Assembly (NCBI RefSeq): GCF_007991755.1
Contig: NZ_BJYY01000001.1
Location: 310,001-374,000 of the forward strand
DNA from: Cellulomonas aerilata
GTDB taxonomy: Bacteria; Actinomycetota; Actinomycetes; Actinomycetales; Cellulomonadaceae
Reading direction: 5' to 3'
Length of the DNA stretch: 64,000 bases
Shown here: piece by piece, positions 44,104 to 52,425 of the stretch
Layout: every line of letters begins with the position of its first letter
Position numbering within the stretch: position 1 is the stretch's first letter
Notes under the pieces: model-generated
What the model was told of the DNA's origin: nothing
Seen by the model: the letters and a program-made list of their open reading frames with translations, nothing else
The model's database searches: none
Position numbers and translations under genes: made by a program

Positions 44104-45009
44104 ATGAAGCGCACCCTCACCGCACTCGCCAGCACCGTCGCCCTCGCCGCGAGCCTCGCCGCCTGCGGCGGAGGAGACGGCTCGGACGGCGCGGCCGCCG
44201 GCGGCTCGGAGTCGCAGGGGCCGGTCACGATCGGCGTCGCCGACCAGAGCAAGGAGTACTGGCGGACCTTCGAGAAGCTCGCGGCCGACGAGGGCATCGA
44301 GGTGGAGCTGGTGAACTTCACCGACTACACCCAGCCGAACCCGATCCTCAGCCAGGGCGACCTCGACCTCAACCAGTTCCAGCACCTGCTGTACCTGGCC
44401 AACTACAACGTCTCGGCCGACGACGACCTCGCGCCGATCGGGTCGACGGCGATCTACCAGCTCGGGCTCTACACGACCAAGGGCTACGAGTCGCCGGAGG
44501 ACATCCCGGACGGCGCCGAGATCGCCATCCCGAACGACGTCGTCAACCAGGCGCGCGCCCTGCTGGTGCTGCAGTCGGCCGGCCTGATCGCCCTGGAGGG
44601 CGGGGGCAACGCGTTCTCCACGCCGGCCGAGATCGACGAGGAGGCGTCGCGCGTCACCGTGGTCCCGGTGGACGCCAACCAGACCGCGGTGCAGGTCAAC
44701 ATCCTCGACGGGGCGGTCATCAACAACAACTTCGCCTCCGACGCGGACATCGACCCGTCGACGGCGATCTATTCCGACCTCGAGGACACCGGCACGGCGC
44801 GCCCGTACCTGAACATCTGGGTCGCGCGGGCCGAGGACGCCGACAACCCCACCTACCTCAAGCTCGTGGACCTCTACCACTCCGACGAGGTGCTCGACCA
44901 GCTGCTCGAGGAGAACAAGGGCACCGCGGTGACCGAGGTCGTGGAGCCCGAGGAGCTGCAGAAGGACCTGACCGACCTGGAGGACCTGGTCCGCACGAGC
45001 GCCGGCTGA
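44104..45009 (+). CDS. metQ: Methionine ABC transporter substrate-binding lipoprotein
   Basis: A 301-residue lipoprotein of the NlpA/MetQ family that binds methionine outside the membrane and delivers it to MetNI. The signal peptide ends in the lipobox SLAAC with the lipidated cysteine C21. The mature protein has the family segments ILSQGDLDLNQFQHLLYLAN, EIAIPNDVVNQARALLVLQS and DGAVINNNFA. ATG 44104 has AGAGAGG nine bases upstream. The gene heads the metQNI operon downstream of the SAM riboswitch, so it should be off when SAM is plentiful. Confidence 0.95.
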   Translation: MKRTLTALASTVALAASLAACGGGDGSDGAAAGGSESQGPVTIGVADQSKEYWRTFEKLAADEGIEVELVNFTDYTQPNPILSQGDLDLNQFQHLLYLANYNVSADDDLAPIGSTAIYQLGLYTTKGYESPEDIPDGAEIAIPNDVVNQARALLVLQSAGLIALEGGGNAFSTPAEIDEEASRVTVVPVDANQTAVQVNILDGAVINNNFASDADIDPSTAIYSDLEDTGTARPYLNIWVARAEDADNPTYLKLVDLYHSDEVLDQLLEENKGTAVTEVVEPEELQKDLTDLEDLVRTSAG

Positions 45010-45111
45010 CCAGCTCGCCCGTGGTGGTGCGGGGGCGCTCCGGCCCTGCCGCACCACCTCCGGACCCCACCCACCGCGCGCACCCGCGCCGCCTGACGAG
45101 GACAGCCCCCC

Positions 45112-46206
45112 ATGACGACCACGATGGTGTCGCTGCGCGACGTGACGAAGGTGTTCCCCGGCAAGCAGGGACCGGTGCGCGCGGTGGACGGGCTCAGCCT
45201 GGACATCGCCAAGGGCGAGGTGTTCGGGGTGATCGGCTACTCCGGGGCCGGCAAGAGCACGCTCGTCCGGCTCATCAACGCGCTCGAGCTGCCCGACAGC
45301 GGCGACGTCGTCGTGGACGGGAGGTCCCTGACCCGCGCGTCCGAGCGCGAGCTGCGCCAGGCGCGCACGGGCATCGGCTTCATCTTCCAGCAGTTCAACC
45401 TGTGGCGGTCGCGGACCGTCGCCGGCAACGTCGGGTACCCGCTGCGGGTCGCCGGCTGGCCGCGCAGGCGCCGCGAGGAGCGCGTCGCCGAGCTGCTCGA
45501 CTTCGTCGGTCTCGCCGACAAGGCCCGCCAGTACCCCGACCAGCTCTCCGGTGGGCAGAAGCAGCGCGTCGGCATCGCGCGGGCCCTCGCGACGTCCCCG
45601 GCCCTGCTGCTGGCGGACGAGGCCACCAGCGCGCTGGATCCCGAGACGACCCGCGACGTGCTGGACCTGCTGCGGCGGATCAACACCGAGCTCGGCGTGA
45701 CAATCGTGGTCATCACCCACGAGATGTCGGTGGTGTCCTACCTCTGCGACCGGGTCGCCGTGCTCGAGGGCGGCAAGGTCGTCGAGCTGGGCGACGTCTA
45801 CGACGTCTTCTCCACGCCGCAGCGCGACGTCACCCGGCGCTTCATCGGGACCGCGCTGCACGACCGCCCCTCGCCGGACGTCGTCGCGCGCCTGCGCCGG
45901 CGCCACCCCGGCCGCATCGTGACGGTGACCGTGCGCGACGTCGAGGGGCAGGCGCCGCTGACCGAGACGTTCCGCACCCACGGCGTCGACGCGTCCGTGG
46001 TGTACGGGGGCATCACGGAGGTGAACTCGCGGCCGCTGGGCTCCCTGACCTTCGAGCTCGCCGGGGACGCCGACCGCATCGACGCCGTGCTCGACGACCT
46101 GAGCGCACGGTCGGACATCCAGGAGTACGACGGCGACGGGCGGCCCCTGCGCCGGCCGGTGGCCAGTCCCGCCGGCGTCGGCGCCCGGCAGGAGGGGGTC
46201 CGATGA
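45112..46206 (+). CDS. metN: Methionine ABC transporter ATP-binding protein
   Basis: A 364-residue ATPase that powers methionine import. Walker A is GYSGAGKST (about 42-50), the Q-loop FQQFNLW, the signature LSGGQKQRVGIARAL (about 145) and Walker B ALLLADEATSALD. The C-terminal NIL-type regulatory domain (about 255-340) includes GGITEVNSRPLGSLTFELAG and would bind methionine to give feedback inhibition. ATG 45112 follows GGACAGCCCCCC; the gap from metQ is 102 bases. Its stop overlaps the metI start (ATGA). Confidence 0.95.
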   Translation: MTTTMVSLRDVTKVFPGKQGPVRAVDGLSLDIAKGEVFGVIGYSGAGKSTLVRLINALELPDSGDVVVDGRSLTRASERELRQARTGIGFIFQQFNLWRSRTVAGNVGYPLRVAGWPRRRREERVAELLDFVGLADKARQYPDQLSGGQKQRVGIARALATSPALLLADEATSALDPETTRDVLDLLRRINTELGVTIVVITHEMSVVSYLCDRVAVLEGGKVVELGDVYDVFSTPQRDVTRRFIGTALHDRPSPDVVARLRRRHPGRIVTVTVRDVEGQAPLTETFRTHGVDASVVYGGITEVNSRPLGSLTFELAGDADRIDAVLDDLSARSDIQEYDGDGRPLRRPVASPAGVGARQEGVR

Positions 46207-46865
46207 CCAGCAACGGCACCGACCTGTGGCCCCTGCTCCTCGCCGCCCTCGGCGAGACGCTGTGGATGGTGACGGCGACCCTGGCAGCGGGCGGCCTGGG
46301 CGGGCTCGCCCTGGGGACGCTGCTCTACGTCACGCGGCCGGGCAACGTGCTCGCGAACCGCGGGGTCTTCTCCGTGCTGAACGTGCTGGTGAACATCGTC
46401 CGGCCCATCCCGTTCATCATCTTCATCACCGCGATCCTGCCGCTGACCCACTCCGTCACCGGGGCGAGCTTCGGGACGGAGGCGGTCATCTTCCCGATGG
46501 CGATCATCACGGTGTTCGGCACGTCCCGGATCGTCGAGCAGAACCTCGTCGCCCTGGACCCCGGCGTCATCGAGGCCGCCCGCGCGGTGGGTGCCAGCCG
46601 CATCCGGATCGTCGGGTCGATCATCATCCCCGAGGCGCTCGGGCCGCTGATCCTGGGCTACACCTTCCTGTTCGTGGCGATCGTCGACATGTCGGCGATG
46701 GCCGGTGCCGTGGCCGGCGGCGGTCTGGGCGACTTCGCCCTGCAGTACGGCTACCAGCGGTTCAACCACGTGGTCACCTGGGTCACCGTGGCGGTCATCG
46801 TCATCGTCGTGCAGGGCGCGCAGATGGTCGGGAACGGGTTGGCCCGGCGCGTGCTGCGGCGTTGA
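46203..46865 (+). CDS. metI: Methionine ABC transporter permease
   Basis: A 220-residue inner-membrane permease with five membrane segments. VRPIPFIIFITAILPLT and the EAA-loop VIEAARAVGASRIRIVGSII (contact with MetN) are typical for MetI. It ends with QYGYQRFNHVVTWVTVAVIV. ATG 46203 overlaps the metN stop by four bases. It is the last gene of metQNI; the LacI regulator begins 120 bases downstream on its own promoter. Confidence 0.95.
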   Translation: MTSNGTDLWPLLLAALGETLWMVTATLAAGGLGGLALGTLLYVTRPGNVLANRGVFSVLNVLVNIVRPIPFIIFITAILPLTHSVTGASFGTEAVIFPMAIITVFGTSRIVEQNLVALDPGVIEAARAVGASRIRIVGSIIIPEALGPLILGYTFLFVAIVDMSAMAGAVAGGGLGDFALQYGYQRFNHVVTWVTVAVIVIVVQGAQMVGNGLARRVLRR

Positions 46866-46908
46866 CCGACGGCCGGTCGCGACGGTCGCTCGGGTCGCCA
46901 CCGCGCTA

Positions 46909-46918
46909 GAAGTGCTTC
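46909..46918. promoter_or_regulatory. LacI-type operator upstream of the regulator gene
   Basis: GAAGTGCTTC has complementary arms GAAG/CTTC around a two-base centre. The same GAAGTGCTT core occurs twice, with a third near-match, in front of the sugar-binding protein gene, which supports autoregulation by the LacI-family protein encoded at 46985. Confidence 0.6.
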
Positions 46919-46984
46919 GCTAAAGTGAGGAGAGCGGTCGGGCTCCTGCCTCGCCGTCCTGCGGGGGACCAGGGGGTCGGCGCC

Positions 46985-48016
46985 ATGGCGAGGCAGGTCA
47001 CGATCTACGACGTGGCGCGCGAGGCCGCCGTCAGCATCTCCACCGTCTCGAACGTCCTCAACCGCCCGGACCGGGTCAGACCCGAGACGCGGGAACGGGT
47101 GCTCGTCGCCGCCGACCGCCTGGGGTTCGTCCCGAAGCCGGCCGCGGTGTCCCAGGCCCGTCGGGGTGTCGGCTGCGTCGGCATCCTGGCTCCGTTCACG
47201 TCCTACGCGTCCTACTACGCACGACTCGACGGCGTCCTGGCGGAGCTGCGTGACAGCGGACTGGAGACGCGCGTGGTGGACATCGAGTCCGCGGCTGCGG
47301 CGACGTCCCCGTTCCTGGCCGCGTCGGCGATCCGGGGCCACGTCGACGGACTGGTCGTGATGGGGGAGCGCATCGACGAGACCGTCGAGCGCCGGCTGCA
47401 GGAGCGCGGCGTGCCCACGGTGGTGGTCGACGCGACCAGCGACCTGTTCAGCGTCGTGACGACCGACGACTTCCAGGGCGGCGCCCTGGCCGCGCAGCAC
47501 CTGCTGGGTCTGGGTCATCGGACCATCGGCTACCTGACCGAGCGCCAGGAGTCCGACTACGAGTCGCAGGCGCGCCGGCGCCTGGACGGCTTCGCGCGCG
47601 CCGTCGAGAGAGCCGGTGACACCCAGGTGCTCGTCACGGCGTCGGGGCCGACCGCGGACCAGGCGCGGCAGGCCGCCCGCCGGCTCCTGACCGCACCCGA
47701 GCGCCCGACGGCGATCATGGCGCACTACGACGAGCTCGCGATCGGCGCGCTGCAGGCCGCGCGCGAGCTCTCGCTGCGGGTGCCCGAGGACGTGTCGGTC
47801 ATGGGCTTCGACGACGGACCCGCCGCCCTCGGTGCGGGACTGACGACGGTGCGCCAGCCCTTCGTCGACTCGGGGGCCATGGCGGTGCGCGTCCTGACCG
47901 CGCACATGGCCCACAGCGCCGCCCCGCGGACGGTCACCCTGCTGGACTGCTCGCTCGTCGTCCGTACCACGACGGGTCCCCCCGCCACGACCGCCACGAC
48001 AGGTCCCCCCGCCTGA
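46985..48016 (+). CDS. LacI family sugar-responsive regulator
   Basis: A 343-residue repressor. The helix-turn-helix and hinge (about 4-65) contain VTIYDVAREAAVSISTVSNV and ADRLGFVPKPAAVSQARRG. The periplasmic-binding-protein-like effector domain (about 65-325) has FSVVTTDDFQGGALAAQHLL, HRTIGYLTERQESDYE and SVMGFDDGPAALGAGLTTVR. ATG 46985 is used; an earlier in-frame GTG at 46925 lies within the operator. The last residues are a Thr/Pro repeat (TTGPPATTATTGPPA). It is in line with the sugar ABC operon and shares its operators, so it is probably the local repressor, released by the imported sugar. Confidence 0.92.
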   Translation: MARQVTIYDVAREAAVSISTVSNVLNRPDRVRPETRERVLVAADRLGFVPKPAAVSQARRGVGCVGILAPFTSYASYYARLDGVLAELRDSGLETRVVDIESAAAATSPFLAASAIRGHVDGLVVMGERIDETVERRLQERGVPTVVVDATSDLFSVVTTDDFQGGALAAQHLLGLGHRTIGYLTERQESDYESQARRRLDGFARAVERAGDTQVLVTASGPTADQARQAARRLLTAPERPTAIMAHYDELAIGALQAARELSLRVPEDVSVMGFDDGPAALGAGLTTVRQPFVDSGAMAVRVLTAHMAHSAAPRTVTLLDCSLVVRTTTGPPATTATTGPPA

Positions 48017-48057
48017 GCCGGTCGCCGGCAGCCGAGGTCTCGGTCGGGTCACGATGA

Positions 48058-48104
48058 GAAGTGCTTTTATCGAAGTGCTTGCTGCGGCAGGTGTGACGTG
48101 CTTC
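48058..48104. promoter_or_regulatory. Triple operator upstream of the sugar ABC operon
   Basis: GAAGTGCTTT (48058-48067), GAAGTGCTTG (48072-48081) and the near-match GACGTGCTTC (48095-48104) repeat the core found upstream of the LacI gene at 46909-46918. They are 14 and 23 bases apart and about 100-150 bases before the binding-protein start. The region is AT-richer than its flanks. It is the likely binding region of the LacI-family repressor. Confidence 0.6.
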
Positions 48105-48209
48105 ACTGACCGGCGGGCCAGTCCGGGGCCGACATCGATCCGCACGACCGCTCGACCCGCACCGCTCCGGCTCGCCCGTCCCGTTGGTCGTCGGTCGAAG
48201 GAGCCCGCC

Positions 48210-49592
48210 ATGTCCGCTCGCACGTCCTCCCGTCCGCTCGCCGCTCGACGCCTGTGGGCCGTCGGTCTCACCGCCGCCGTCGCCGTGACCGCAGGGTGCA
48301 GCGCGCCGGGTGGCGAGTCGTCGACCCCGGCTGCCGACGCGTCCGAGGGCGCCGCGGCGGGCGAGACCGCCGGTGCTCCCACGTGCGGCACGGAGCCGGT
48401 GACGATGAGCGGCTACTTCGAGACCGGGTTCCCCCTGCCCAAGGCGCTCGCCGACGAATTCACCGAGCAGCACCCCAACGTGACGTGGGACATCCGTGAG
48501 GACCAGTTCGCCGTCATCACCCAGAACGCGCCGCGGGTGCTGGCCGACAACCCCCCGGACCTCATGCGGCTGCCGCAGATGTCGGAGCTCGCGCAGGACG
48601 GCCTGCTGCTGAACCTCGACGGCTACGCGGAGGCCCTCGGGTGGGACCAGTGGCCCGCGTCGCAGCTCCAGCAGATGCGCGTGGGCGACGACGGCGCGCG
48701 CGGCGAGGGCTCGCTGTACGCGAACGGCCTGAACTTCAGCATGACGGGCGTCTTCTACAACAAGCAGCTCGCCGAGCAGGTCGGCATGACCGAGCCGCCC
48801 CAGACCCTGGCCGACCTCGACGCCCTGCTGCAGAGCGCCAAGGACGCCGGCATCACGCCGATCGCGCAGTTCAACGGCGGCGCGACCGGCGGGCTCGCCT
48901 TCCCGCTGCAGAACCTGATGGCCGCCTACGGCGACGCCGGTGAGATCAACGACTGGATCTTCAACAAGGACGGCGCGTCGATCGAGACCGAGGCCAACCT
49001 GCAGGGTGCGGCGCACCTGCAGGAGTGGATCGACAAGGGCTTCTTCGCCTCCGACGTCAACTCGCTCGACTACGCCACGATGATGAGCCGGTTCATCGGC
49101 GGCCAGAGCCTGCTGATGTTCAACGGCGACTGGGAGTCGGGCAACCTGGACAAGCAGATGCCCGGGAACGCCGGCTTCTTCCTCATGCCGCCCGCGGAGG
49201 CCGGCGGGAAGCAGGCGACCATGTCCGCCCCGCTGACGTACGGAATCGCCGCCGAGGCCGAGCACGCGGACTGCGCCGCGTTCTTCCTCGACTGGGTCGC
49301 CACCGACGAGACGGCGCGGACGATCGCGGTCGAGGTCGGCGGGTCGCACCCGATGGGTCCGGCCGACGCGTTCATGCCCGCCGTGGAGGAGGGCACCGTC
49401 ACCGCGGAGACCCTCGCGGCCGGTGGGAAGATCGGTGAGGACAACGGCGCCATGGACTTCATCGCCAACGCCACAGGCTCGATCTACGCCAAGAGCTGGA
49501 CGCCGAACCTGCAGAAGATGGTCGGTGGGCAGCAGACGCCCGAGGGGCTGCTCCAGGCGGTCCAGGCCGACTACGAGTCCGAGCTGGGTTGA
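48210..49592 (+). CDS. Sugar ABC transporter substrate-binding lipoprotein
   Basis: A 460-residue family 1 solute-binding lipoprotein. The signal peptide ends in the lipobox VTAGC with C30 as the lipid site. The mature protein has FTEQHPNVTWDIREDQF, PPDLMRLPQMSELAQDGLLL and NGLNFSMTGVFYNKQLAEQV, the pattern of binding proteins for sugars and oligosaccharides. ATG 48210 has GAAGGAG six bases upstream. Two permeases follow with overlapping starts; no ATPase is in the operon, so a shared MsiK-type ATPase elsewhere probably energises it. Which sugar is bound is not visible. Confidence 0.9.
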   Translation: MSARTSSRPLAARRLWAVGLTAAVAVTAGCSAPGGESSTPAADASEGAAAGETAGAPTCGTEPVTMSGYFETGFPLPKALADEFTEQHPNVTWDIREDQFAVITQNAPRVLADNPPDLMRLPQMSELAQDGLLLNLDGYAEALGWDQWPASQLQQMRVGDDGARGEGSLYANGLNFSMTGVFYNKQLAEQVGMTEPPQTLADLDALLQSAKDAGITPIAQFNGGATGGLAFPLQNLMAAYGDAGEINDWIFNKDGASIETEANLQGAAHLQEWIDKGFFASDVNSLDYATMMSRFIGGQSLLMFNGDWESGNLDKQMPGNAGFFLMPPAEAGGKQATMSAPLTYGIAAEAEHADCAAFFLDWVATDETARTIAVEVGGSHPMGPADAFMPAVEEGTVTAETLAAGGKIGEDNGAMDFIANATGSIYAKSWTPNLQKMVGGQQTPEGLLQAVQADYESELG

Positions 49593-50560
49593 TGACGACG
49601 CCCACGGCGACCTCGGCGGTCGGGGGAGCCGCGCCGACCTCCGGGTCGCGCTCGGCCGGACCGGAGCGCCCCACGCGCCGCCCGCGCCGCTCGGGGCGCG
49701 GGCGGTGGGTCGGCTGGCTGTTCGTCGCTCCTGCGTTCCTGGTGTACGCGGTGTTCGTGCTCCGCCCGATGGCCGTGAGCGTGCAGTACTCCCTCTACGA
49801 GTGGAACGGCGTCGCCGCCTCGACGTTCGTGGGGCTGCGCAACTACGCCAACCTCTTCACCGACTCCACGCTGTACGGCTCGATCCTCAACGCCTTCCAG
49901 CTCATCGTCTTCTTCAGCTTCGTGCCGGTCACGCTGGGGCTGCTGATCGCCACGTCGATCCGGCAGATCGCGGCCAGCAAGCTGGCCGTCGTGGCCCGCA
50001 CGGTGCTGTTCCTCCCCCAGGTCATCCCGCTCGTCGCCGCCGGGATGGTCTGGAGCTGGCTGCTGTCCTCCACCGGGTTCGTGAACCAGGCGCTGTCCTG
50101 GATCGGCCTGGGCGACGTCACCCGGGCGTGGCTCGGCGACTTCACGTTCGCGCTGCCGGCGGTCGGCGTGATCGGCGCGTGGGTGCTCCTCGGGCTGTGC
50201 ACGCTGCTCCTGCTGTCGGGCATCACGAAGATCGACCCGTCCCTGTACGAGGCGGCCCGCCTCGACGGCGCCGGGCCGGTGCGGGAGTTCTTCGCCATCA
50301 CGCTGCCGTCCCTGCGCCAGGAGATCGGCGTCTGCGTCACGGTCACCGTGATCGCGGCGCTGGCCAGCTTCGACATCATCTACATCTCTACCCAGGGCGG
50401 ACCGGGCAACGAGACCATGGTCCCCGGCCTCCAGATCTACTACCTCGCCTTCGCGGACAGGGAGATCGGTCAGGCCTCGGCCCTCGGTGTCGCGCTGATG
50501 GTGCTCGTCCTCGCGGTCGTCCTGCCCATCCAGTGGCTCACCAAGGAGCGCGACCGATGA
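49592..50560 (+). CDS. Sugar ABC transporter permease (MalF/UgpA type)
   Basis: A 322-residue membrane permease with six membrane segments after a basic N-terminus. VAPAFLVYAVFVLRPMAVSV marks segment 1, and the EAA loop is ASLYEAARLDGAGPVREFF-like, read here as SLYEAARLDGAGPVREFFA. ATG 49592 overlaps the binding-protein stop by one base (TGATG), and the stop overlaps the next permease, so the three genes are coupled. It forms the channel with the second permease. Confidence 0.93.
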   Translation: MTTPTATSAVGGAAPTSGSRSAGPERPTRRPRRSGRGRWVGWLFVAPAFLVYAVFVLRPMAVSVQYSLYEWNGVAASTFVGLRNYANLFTDSTLYGSILNAFQLIVFFSFVPVTLGLLIATSIRQIAASKLAVVARTVLFLPQVIPLVAAGMVWSWLLSSTGFVNQALSWIGLGDVTRAWLGDFTFALPAVGVIGAWVLLGLCTLLLLSGITKIDPSLYEAARLDGAGPVREFFAITLPSLRQEIGVCVTVTVIAALASFDIIYISTQGGPGNETMVPGLQIYYLAFADREIGQASALGVALMVLVLAVVLPIQWLTKERDR

Positions 50561-51381
50561 TCGTCAACCGCCGTGAGGCCTTCGTCGGCCGAGCCCTGCT
50601 CGTCCTGCTCATGCTGATCACGCTGGTGCCGTTCGTCAGCCTGTTCGTCACCGCGCTGCACCCGTCCGGCACCTATCCGCTGGGCATCTCCTGGCCCGCC
50701 AGCCCGCAGTGGGGCAACTTCGCCGCCGCCTTCCAGGCGGCCGACATGGGCGCGCTGCTGCTCTCGAGCGCGCTGATCGTCGTCGGGGTGGTGCCCGCGT
50801 CGCTCCTGCTCGGGACGATGGCTGGGTACGCGTTCGGCAACCTGCGCATGCGCGGGCACCGGGCGGTCTTCCTGCTGTTCGTGCTCGGGCTCACCCTGCC
50901 GTTCGAGGGCATCCTGACCCCGCTGTACTTCCAGATCCGCGACCTGGGCCTGCTCAACACGCGCTGGGCGATCATCCTGCCGCTGATCGGGCTGTTCATG
51001 CCGTTCTCCGTGCTGTGGATGCGCGCCCACTTCGTCAACGTGCCCGGCGAGCTCTCCGAGGCGGCGAGCGTGGACGGCGCGAGCACGTGGCAGCAGTTCT
51101 GGCGGATCCAGGTGCCCCTGGCGACACCGGCCCTGACCTCGCTGGGGATCCTGCTGTTCCTGTGGACCTGGAACCAGTTCCTGCTCGCCATCGTGCTCGT
51201 CGACGACGCCTCCAAGCGCACCATGGCCGGGGCGCTGGGCGCCTTCCAGGGCCAGTACGGCACGGACATCCCGTTGCTGTGCGCCGGCGCGGTGCTGATC
51301 CTCGCCCCGACCCTGGCGGTCTTCCTGATCTTCCAGCGCCGGTTCGTCGCCGCGCTGCTCCAGGGCTCGGTCAAGGGCTGA
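50557..51381 (+). CDS. Sugar ABC transporter permease (MalG/UgpE type)
   Basis: A 274-residue permease with six membrane segments. It has TMAGYAFGNLRMRGHRAVFL, LPFEGILTPLYFQIRDLGLL and the EAA loop LSEAASVDGASTWQQFWRIQ. ATG 50557 overlaps the stop of the first permease (ATGA). The SGNH hydrolase gene begins six bases after the stop, so it is a probable fourth member of the operon. Confidence 0.93.
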   Translation: MIVNRREAFVGRALLVLLMLITLVPFVSLFVTALHPSGTYPLGISWPASPQWGNFAAAFQAADMGALLLSSALIVVGVVPASLLLGTMAGYAFGNLRMRGHRAVFLLFVLGLTLPFEGILTPLYFQIRDLGLLNTRWAIILPLIGLFMPFSVLWMRAHFVNVPGELSEAASVDGASTWQQFWRIQVPLATPALTSLGILLFLWTWNQFLLAIVLVDDASKRTMAGALGAFQGQYGTDIPLLCAGAVLILAPTLAVFLIFQRRFVAALLQGSVKG

Positions 51382-51386
51382 CGGGC

Positions 51387-52313
51387 GTGATCGAGGAGAA
51401 CATCGACCTCCCGGCGCCGCGCGACCCCGCACCGCCGGCCGACCCGGGGGGCACCGGCAACGGCGCGCCCCTGTGGCTCGACGATGCGGCCGCGGCCCGG
51501 TACACCCACCACAGCCGTCTCCCGCTGCACGCGATGGTCGGGCTCGACCCCGAGCTGGCCGACGTGCTCGACGCGCACTTCATCGGGTGCACCCCCGACC
51601 GCCTGCGGGAGATCCGGCAGCAGCACGCCGAGACGCTCGCCCGCACCGCGGACGCCCTGCTCGCCGAGCCGGGGTTCGCCGCGCGGCTCGCGCGGGTGCC
51701 CGCCGTCACCGGCCCACGGGTCGTCGTCCTCGGCGACTCGATCACCGCCGACAGCCTGGGCTGGGCCGACCTCCTGGCGGCCGGCCTGCGGCGCCTCCCG
51801 GGGAGCCCGTCGGTCACCGTCACCAACCTGTCGGTCAGCGGGTCCACGAGCGCGGAGACGATCGCGATGTTCGACCTCGTCGTCCGCCGGCGGCCGACCT
51901 GCGTGCTGGCGATGATCGGCACGAACGACGGCCGCCGCCAGGGCGCCGCCGCCGACGTGCGGACCGTGAGCCCCACGGAGACCGAGCGGAACCTGCGTGC
52001 GCTGCGGACGCTCACGGAGGCCGACGCCGGGTCCCGCTTCGTGGCCATCGCCCCGCCCCCCATGGACCAGGACCGGTTCGACGCCACCGCGCCCGACGGT
52101 GCGACGGTCCGCTTCACCGTCGACGACCTCGACGCCACCCTGACGGCCGTCCGCGCCGCCGCCCCGGACGTCGTCGACGTGCCCGCCCTGCTCGGCAGCA
52201 CGATCACCGACGACTTCTGGGTCCCCGACGGCGTGCACCCCTCGCTGACCGGTCAGACCGTCCTGGTGCGACACATCGTCGACGCCCTCTCGCGGCTCGC
52301 ACCCGCCGGGTGA
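51387..52313 (+). CDS. SGNH/GDSL hydrolase
   Basis: A 308-residue hydrolase of the SGNH fold. Block I is VVLGDSITADSLGW with the nucleophile Ser, block III is AMIGTNDGRRQG with the Asn, and block V is PDGVHPSLTGQT with the Asp-His pair. About 110 residues before block I form an N-terminal helical extension. No signal peptide is seen, so it acts in the cytosol. In the operon it would remove acyl groups from an imported sugar or oligosaccharide; this is inference. GTG 51387 begins six bases after the permease stop without its own ribosome binding site. Confidence 0.82.
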   Translation: MIEENIDLPAPRDPAPPADPGGTGNGAPLWLDDAAAARYTHHSRLPLHAMVGLDPELADVLDAHFIGCTPDRLREIRQQHAETLARTADALLAEPGFAARLARVPAVTGPRVVVLGDSITADSLGWADLLAAGLRRLPGSPSVTVTNLSVSGSTSAETIAMFDLVVRRRPTCVLAMIGTNDGRRQGAAADVRTVSPTETERNLRALRTLTEADAGSRFVAIAPPPMDQDRFDATAPDGATVRFTVDDLDATLTAVRAAAPDVVDVPALLGSTITDDFWVPDGVHPSLTGQTVLVRHIVDALSRLAPAG

Positions 52314-52412
52314 CGGCGGGCGCCGCTGCCGGTCCACCGTCCGCTCGGTCAGCGGCCGGCTCGGCGACGACACCGTCCGGGGTGGTCCGACGCGCGGAGC
52401 GCCCGGCGCCCC

Positions 52413-52418
52413 TAGGGT
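52413..52418 (+). promoter_or_regulatory. -10 box TAGGGT for a leaderless DUF2252 mRNA
   Basis: TAGGGT ends exactly seven bases before the GTG start at 52426, with no ribosome binding site between. It follows the leaderless pattern seen at other genes of the window. Confidence 0.55.
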
Positions 52419-52425
52419 GCGCAGG

